Assembly (NCBI GenBank): GCA_905215145.1
Contig: CAJMOW010000074.1
Location: forward strand, 1 to 6,567
Length of the DNA: 6,567 nt
Direction of reading: 5' to 3'
From: an uncultured bacterium
GTDB taxonomy: Bacteria > Bacillota_I > Bacilli_A > RF39 > UBA660
In this document: one piece after another, positions 4,747-6,567 of the stretch
How the letters are laid out: the number at the start of each line of letters is the position of its first letter
Position numbering within the stretch: position 1 is the stretch's first letter
Notes under the pieces: generated by a model
The model's input: the letters and a program-made list of their open reading frames with translations, nothing else
Database searches by the model: none
What the model was told of the DNA's origin: nothing
Translations under genes and position numbers: made by a program

Positions 4747-5337
4747 CTACAAAGATTTTTTTAACTCTATTTCAGCTTTTTTCACATAATAATCTTCTGT
4801 ATTTATAGGAATTTTTAATTCGTTTATTTTTTTTATTAATTTATCTGTAGTATCAAAATCCAAATTATCTTCTATTGTTTCAATCTCGATTAAATTCTCA
4901 CCATTTTCAATATCTTTTATAGCTAACTTTAAATGATCTTTTTCATAAACAATATCCTTTTCTTTAATAGTCATAAATTCTTTATATTCAAGTGCTTTTA
5001 TAAATTCTTTTCCTTGTTCTATATCTTTAATTTTGCATTCTATTTTTTCTTGTTTAATTATAGTTCCATCATTATCAATTTGTTTGTTTTTTAATGTTAA
5101 TTTTAATTCTGTATAACTCTTTTTAAAATCTTGTGGTATAAATTGAGTAACTTTTCTAATTAATACACACTTTTTTAATATTTCTCTAGCATTTTCTTTT
5201 GATATATGAACATCTTTTTTTGTATAATATATATCTTCTAAATTATATTTATCAACAATTGAAAATCCTTTATTTTTCAATATGTTACACATTTCTTGTA
5301 ATGTACAAGTAATTCGTACAGTTATCTCATTACTCAT
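4747..5337 (-). CDS. CYTH-family protein (triphosphate-binding tunnel fold), 196 aa
   Basis: The sequence follows the CYTH order (class IV adenylate cyclase, thiamine-triphosphatase and triphosphatase relatives): an N-terminal strand EITVRI (4-9), LEDIYYTK (33-40), a Lys/Arg-bearing strand CVLIRK (57-62), ELKLTLK (78-84), a Glu-rich strand EKIEC (97-101), KDIVYEKDHLKLAIKDI (127-143) and a final LIEIET (149-154). The usual ExExK is E4-x-T6-x-R8, so the second metal-binding Glu is missing and the Lys is Arg. It may bind a triphosphate-containing ligand without normal catalysis. The ATG at 5337 is chosen because AAAGGG lies about 9 nt upstream and the predicted transcript start is near 5363; an in-frame TTG at 5355 would leave almost no leader. 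It is the first gene of the operon with the LysR-type gene. Substrate is unknown. Confidence 0.72.
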   Translation of the reverse strand: MSNEITVRITCTLQEMCNILKNKGFSIVDKYNLEDIYYTKKDVHISKENAREILKKCVLIRKVTQFIPQDFKKSYTELKLTLKNKQIDNDGTIIKQEKIECKIKDIEQGKEFIKALEYKEFMTIKEKDIVYEKDHLKLAIKDIENGENLIEIETIEDNLDFDTTDKLIKKINELKIPINTEDYYVKKAEIELKKSL

Positions 5338-5369
5338 TATAATATACCCTTTCAAAACAATTCCATTTT

Positions 5370-5398
5370 ATTATACCATATTATGTTAATTTTTTCAA
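5370..5398 (-). promoter_or_regulatory. Near-consensus sigma-A promoter of the CYTH-LysR operon
   Basis: On the minus strand TTGAAA (5393-5398) and a perfect TATAAT (5370-5375) are separated by 17 nt, and TGG directly before the -10 gives an extended -10. Transcription would begin near 5363, about 26 nt before the ATG at 5337. This is the strongest promoter in the window and suggests constitutive expression unless a repressor acts. Confidence 0.8.
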
Positions 5399-5430
5399 CA
5401 ACTCAGCTTTTTTATTTGGATTGCATAATA

Positions 5431-5480
5431 AAAAGCATTCAATATGTAATTTATTTGAAAATTATATATTCAATGCTTTT
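5431..5480. terminator. Long 20-bp hairpin terminator after the sigma-like operon
   Basis: Bases 5431-5450 and 5461-5480 are inverted complements over 20 bp with one mismatch and one G-T pair, and a 10-nt loop. The outer arms are AAAAGCATT and AATGCTTTT, so a T-run ends the stem on either strand. It lies 9 nt after the stop of the leftward gene 5489-5815 and upstream of the CYTH promoter, so it insulates the two transcription units. Confidence 0.72.
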
Positions 5481-5488
5481 TTATCTTT

Positions 5489-5815
5489 TTAATTATGTTT
5501 TTTTACTATTTCTTCTATTCTATGTATTTGTTCTTCATTCACTCTTTTAAGTTTATTCCTTAATTTTGTTACCGAAAACATTATAGCACTACCTGTACAG
5601 CCATACATATTTGCAATTTTAACAAAAGATGATGGTTTTGGTCCTATTTCACTAAGTTCATAATATAATATAAATCTTTCTTTTTGACCCTCTGTCGCAT
5701 TTTCAATAGAATCAACTAAACTTACTATCTCTTTTTTTTCATCTTTTTCTAATTTAGATTCTTTTGCCAATCTTAATAATTCATCTACTATAAAACTTCT
5801 TTCTTTAAATTTCAT
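5489..5815 (-). CDS. Sigma-70 region-4-like DNA-binding protein (108 aa)
   Basis: Residues 1-38 are a charged helical segment. Residues 39-91 resemble sigma-70 region 4: NATEGQKERFILYYEL corresponds to the first two helices, PKPSSFVKIANMYGCTGSAI to the helix-turn-helix, and FSVTKLRNKLKRV to the recognition helix region with its basic end. No region 2 is present, so it cannot act alone as a normal sigma factor. It may be a repressor, an activator or half of a split sigma. GAGGGAG lies close before the ATG (about 4 nt). It follows the 95-residue gene by 18 nt, in an operon divergent from the XRE-type gene. It is clearly different in sequence from the other region-4-like protein at 970-1371. Confidence 0.72.
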   Translation of the reverse strand: MKFKERSFIVDELLRLAKESKLEKDEKKEIVSLVDSIENATEGQKERFILYYELSEIGPKPSSFVKIANMYGCTGSAIMFSVTKLRNKLKRVNEEQIHRIEEIVKKHN

Positions 5816-5833
5816 AAATCTCCCTCTTTCTTA

Positions 5834-6121
5834 TTAATTTGTTCTACAAACTTCTTCATATATTTTCTTGCTTTTTACTTCTTTTCTTAATATATCAGCA
5901 TCTTCTGGTAATAGTCTATCATTCACTTTTGCTAAATTTATCAAAGCAATAATGCTATTACTGCTGTTTTCTCCTTCTTTTTCTACTATCTCATGTAAGA
6001 CGTAATCTGGAATTTTAAAATTATATTTTCTTTGTATTTCTTTACCTCTTTTTTCAATTTTTCTTTCCATTTTTAACATTCTATCTATTTCTTCTCTTTC
6101 TAATAACTCCTTCATATTCAT
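5834..6121 (-). CDS. Unrecognised charged protein (95 aa), first gene of the divergent operon
   Basis: The protein begins MNMKELLEREEIDRMLKMER and continues with a long helical, highly charged segment to about residue 35, then FKIPDYVLHEIVEKEGENSS and an apparently helical second half. It has no signal peptide, membrane segment or known motif that I can see. The composition suggests a soluble, mostly helical protein. The ATG at 6121 is chosen because AAGGAGG lies at 6129-6135 with 7 nt spacing. An in-frame ATG at 6184 adds 21 codons that read through the ribosome binding site, and another ATG at 6127 is too close to it. It sits 18 nt before the sigma-region-4-like gene and is divergent from the XRE-type gene, so it may work with or be controlled by those regulators. 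No function is assigned. Confidence 0.7.
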   Translation of the reverse strand: MNMKELLEREEIDRMLKMERKIEKRGKEIQRKYNFKIPDYVLHEIVEKEGENSSNSIIALINLAKVNDRLLPEDADILRKEVKSKKIYEEVCRTN

Positions 6122-6221
6122 TATCATTCCTCCTTTTTTATATCTAAACGCCTCTTGATAACTGGTACGCAACACTTCTTTCAAAAAAATATTATATTAT
6201 TATACATGAAAGAGGTGTAAA
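6122..6221. promoter_or_regulatory. Divergent intergenic control region of the XRE cassette
   Basis: The 100 bases between the two start codons must hold promoters for both directions. An AT-only tract at 6183-6204 contains TATAAT on the minus strand (6191-6196 and 6199-6204) and TATTAT on the plus strand (6198-6203). No convincing -35 accompanies them at 16-18 nt, except a weak TTTCAA/TATACA pair on the plus strand (6180-6185/6201-6206). AAAGAGGTG (6209-6217) is the XRE ribosome binding site. An XRE-type repressor would normally bind here, but I see no clear dyad. Confidence 0.35.
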
Positions 6222-6479
6222 ATGAAAACGAAAAACATAAATGGTTATTTCAACATTGTTGGTTCCAATATTCGTAAATATAGAGAACTCAAAGGAATTT
6301 CACAACGTGAACTTGCAAATAAACTGAATCTATTAGGCGTTAACTTATATAATTCTGATATTTCTCGTATAGAAAACCATACATTATTTATCAGAGATTA
6401 TGAACAAAAAGCAATTTGCAAAATTTTAGGAATCACATATGATCAATTGTTTGAAAATACCAATAAATATTTTGAATAG
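6222..6479 (+). CDS. XRE-family helix-turn-helix regulator (85 aa)
   Basis: This compact Cro/C1-type protein has residues 13-66 forming the five-helix XRE domain: VGSNIRKYRELKGISQRELA, then NKLNLLGVNLYNSDISRIEN, where SDISRIEN is the recognition helix and its characteristic end. DYEQKAICKILGITYDQLFE closes the domain. It has no extra ligand or protease domain, so it probably acts as a simple dimeric repressor. The start at 6222 has AAAGAGGTG with good spacing. The gene is divergent from the 95-residue/sigma-like operon, the arrangement of a repressor that controls a neighbouring operon and itself. It is closed by a strong terminator. Such genes are common in prophages and conjugative elements, but no integration gene is visible here. 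Confidence 0.9.
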   Translation: MKTKNINGYFNIVGSNIRKYRELKGISQRELANKLNLLGVNLYNSDISRIENHTLFIRDYEQKAICKILGITYDQLFENTNKYFE

Positions 6480-6481
6480 AT

Positions 6482-6520
6482 GAGCCAACATTGCTATGTT
6501 ATAGCTATTGGCTCTTTTTT
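6482..6520 (+). terminator. Strong intrinsic terminator after the XRE-type gene
   Basis: GAGCCAA (6482-6488) pairs with TTGGCTC (6508-6514) and is followed by TTTTTT (6515-6520). An inner GCTA/TAGC pair (6493-6496/6502-6505) extends the hairpin after a small internal loop. It begins 3 nt after the stop codon. The minus strand lacks a T-run after the stem, so it works mainly rightward. Confidence 0.88.
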
Positions 6521-6567
6521 AGTAATTTCGTTTTATTATATCTATTATTTTTCCGAACTCTAAATTT
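6519..6567 (-). CDS. Possible C-terminus of a gene entering from the right edge
   Basis: On the minus strand one frame is open from the window edge to a TAA at 6519-6521 and reads NLEFGKIIDIIKRNY, a plausible helical C-terminus. It would converge with the XRE-type gene, its stop falling at the T-run of that gene's terminator. Fifteen codons in AT-rich DNA can be open by chance, and a second frame is also open here, so this is only a possibility. Confidence 0.3.
   Translation of the reverse strand, partial: NLEFGKIIDIIKRNY

Overview
The window is very AT-rich DNA with strong AGGAGG-type ribosome binding sites, consensus sigma-A promoters and intrinsic terminators. Together with a Spo0A-type DNA-binding domain, this points to a low-GC, spore-forming-lineage member of the Bacillota, most likely class Clostridia. 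I cannot name the genus. No tRNA, rRNA, CRISPR array, integrase, transposase or relaxase gene is visible.

Region 1 (1-1600, all minus strand) is a string of small regulatory genes that reads right to left. It runs from a sigma-region-4-like protein with a damaged 5' end (970-1371), to a 57-residue HTH_16-like protein coupled to it by TAATG (797-970), to a 50-residue basic protein whose start codon lies in a perfect 12-bp hairpin (585-737), to a 144-residue HTH protein (111-545), and to the first 35 codons of another gene that runs off the left edge. A sigma-factor/HTH_16 pair of this type is known from conjugative elements (Tn916 orf7/orf8), so this may be the regulatory edge of an accessory element.

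Region 2 (1600-3830) is the most unusual part. A divergent Spo0A-like response regulator (plus strand, 1753-2481) converges on a radical SAM protein (minus strand, 2523-3704), and the two share one hairpin terminator. The radical SAM protein has a viperin-like core and is fused at its C-terminus to a Spo0A/CheY-like receiver that has lost its phosphoacceptor aspartate. The Spo0A-like partner keeps that aspartate but has lost other receiver residues and has changed its DNA-recognition helix. The pair looks like a specialised signalling cassette in which a radical SAM enzyme carries a decoy receiver. That function is inference.

Region 3 (3830-5430, minus strand) is a two-gene operon with a near-consensus promoter: a CYTH-family protein followed by a LysR-type regulator, closed by a GCAA-loop terminator. 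Two 15-bp dyads between this terminator and the radical SAM gene are placed as a LysR-type activator would need them, which suggests that the LysR protein may control the radical SAM gene.

Region 4 (5430-6520) is a small divergent cassette. An XRE-family repressor-like gene (plus strand) faces a two-gene minus-strand operon made of an unrecognised 95-residue protein and a second sigma-region-4-like protein. Both ends have terminators. A possible C-terminus of another minus-strand gene enters from the right edge.
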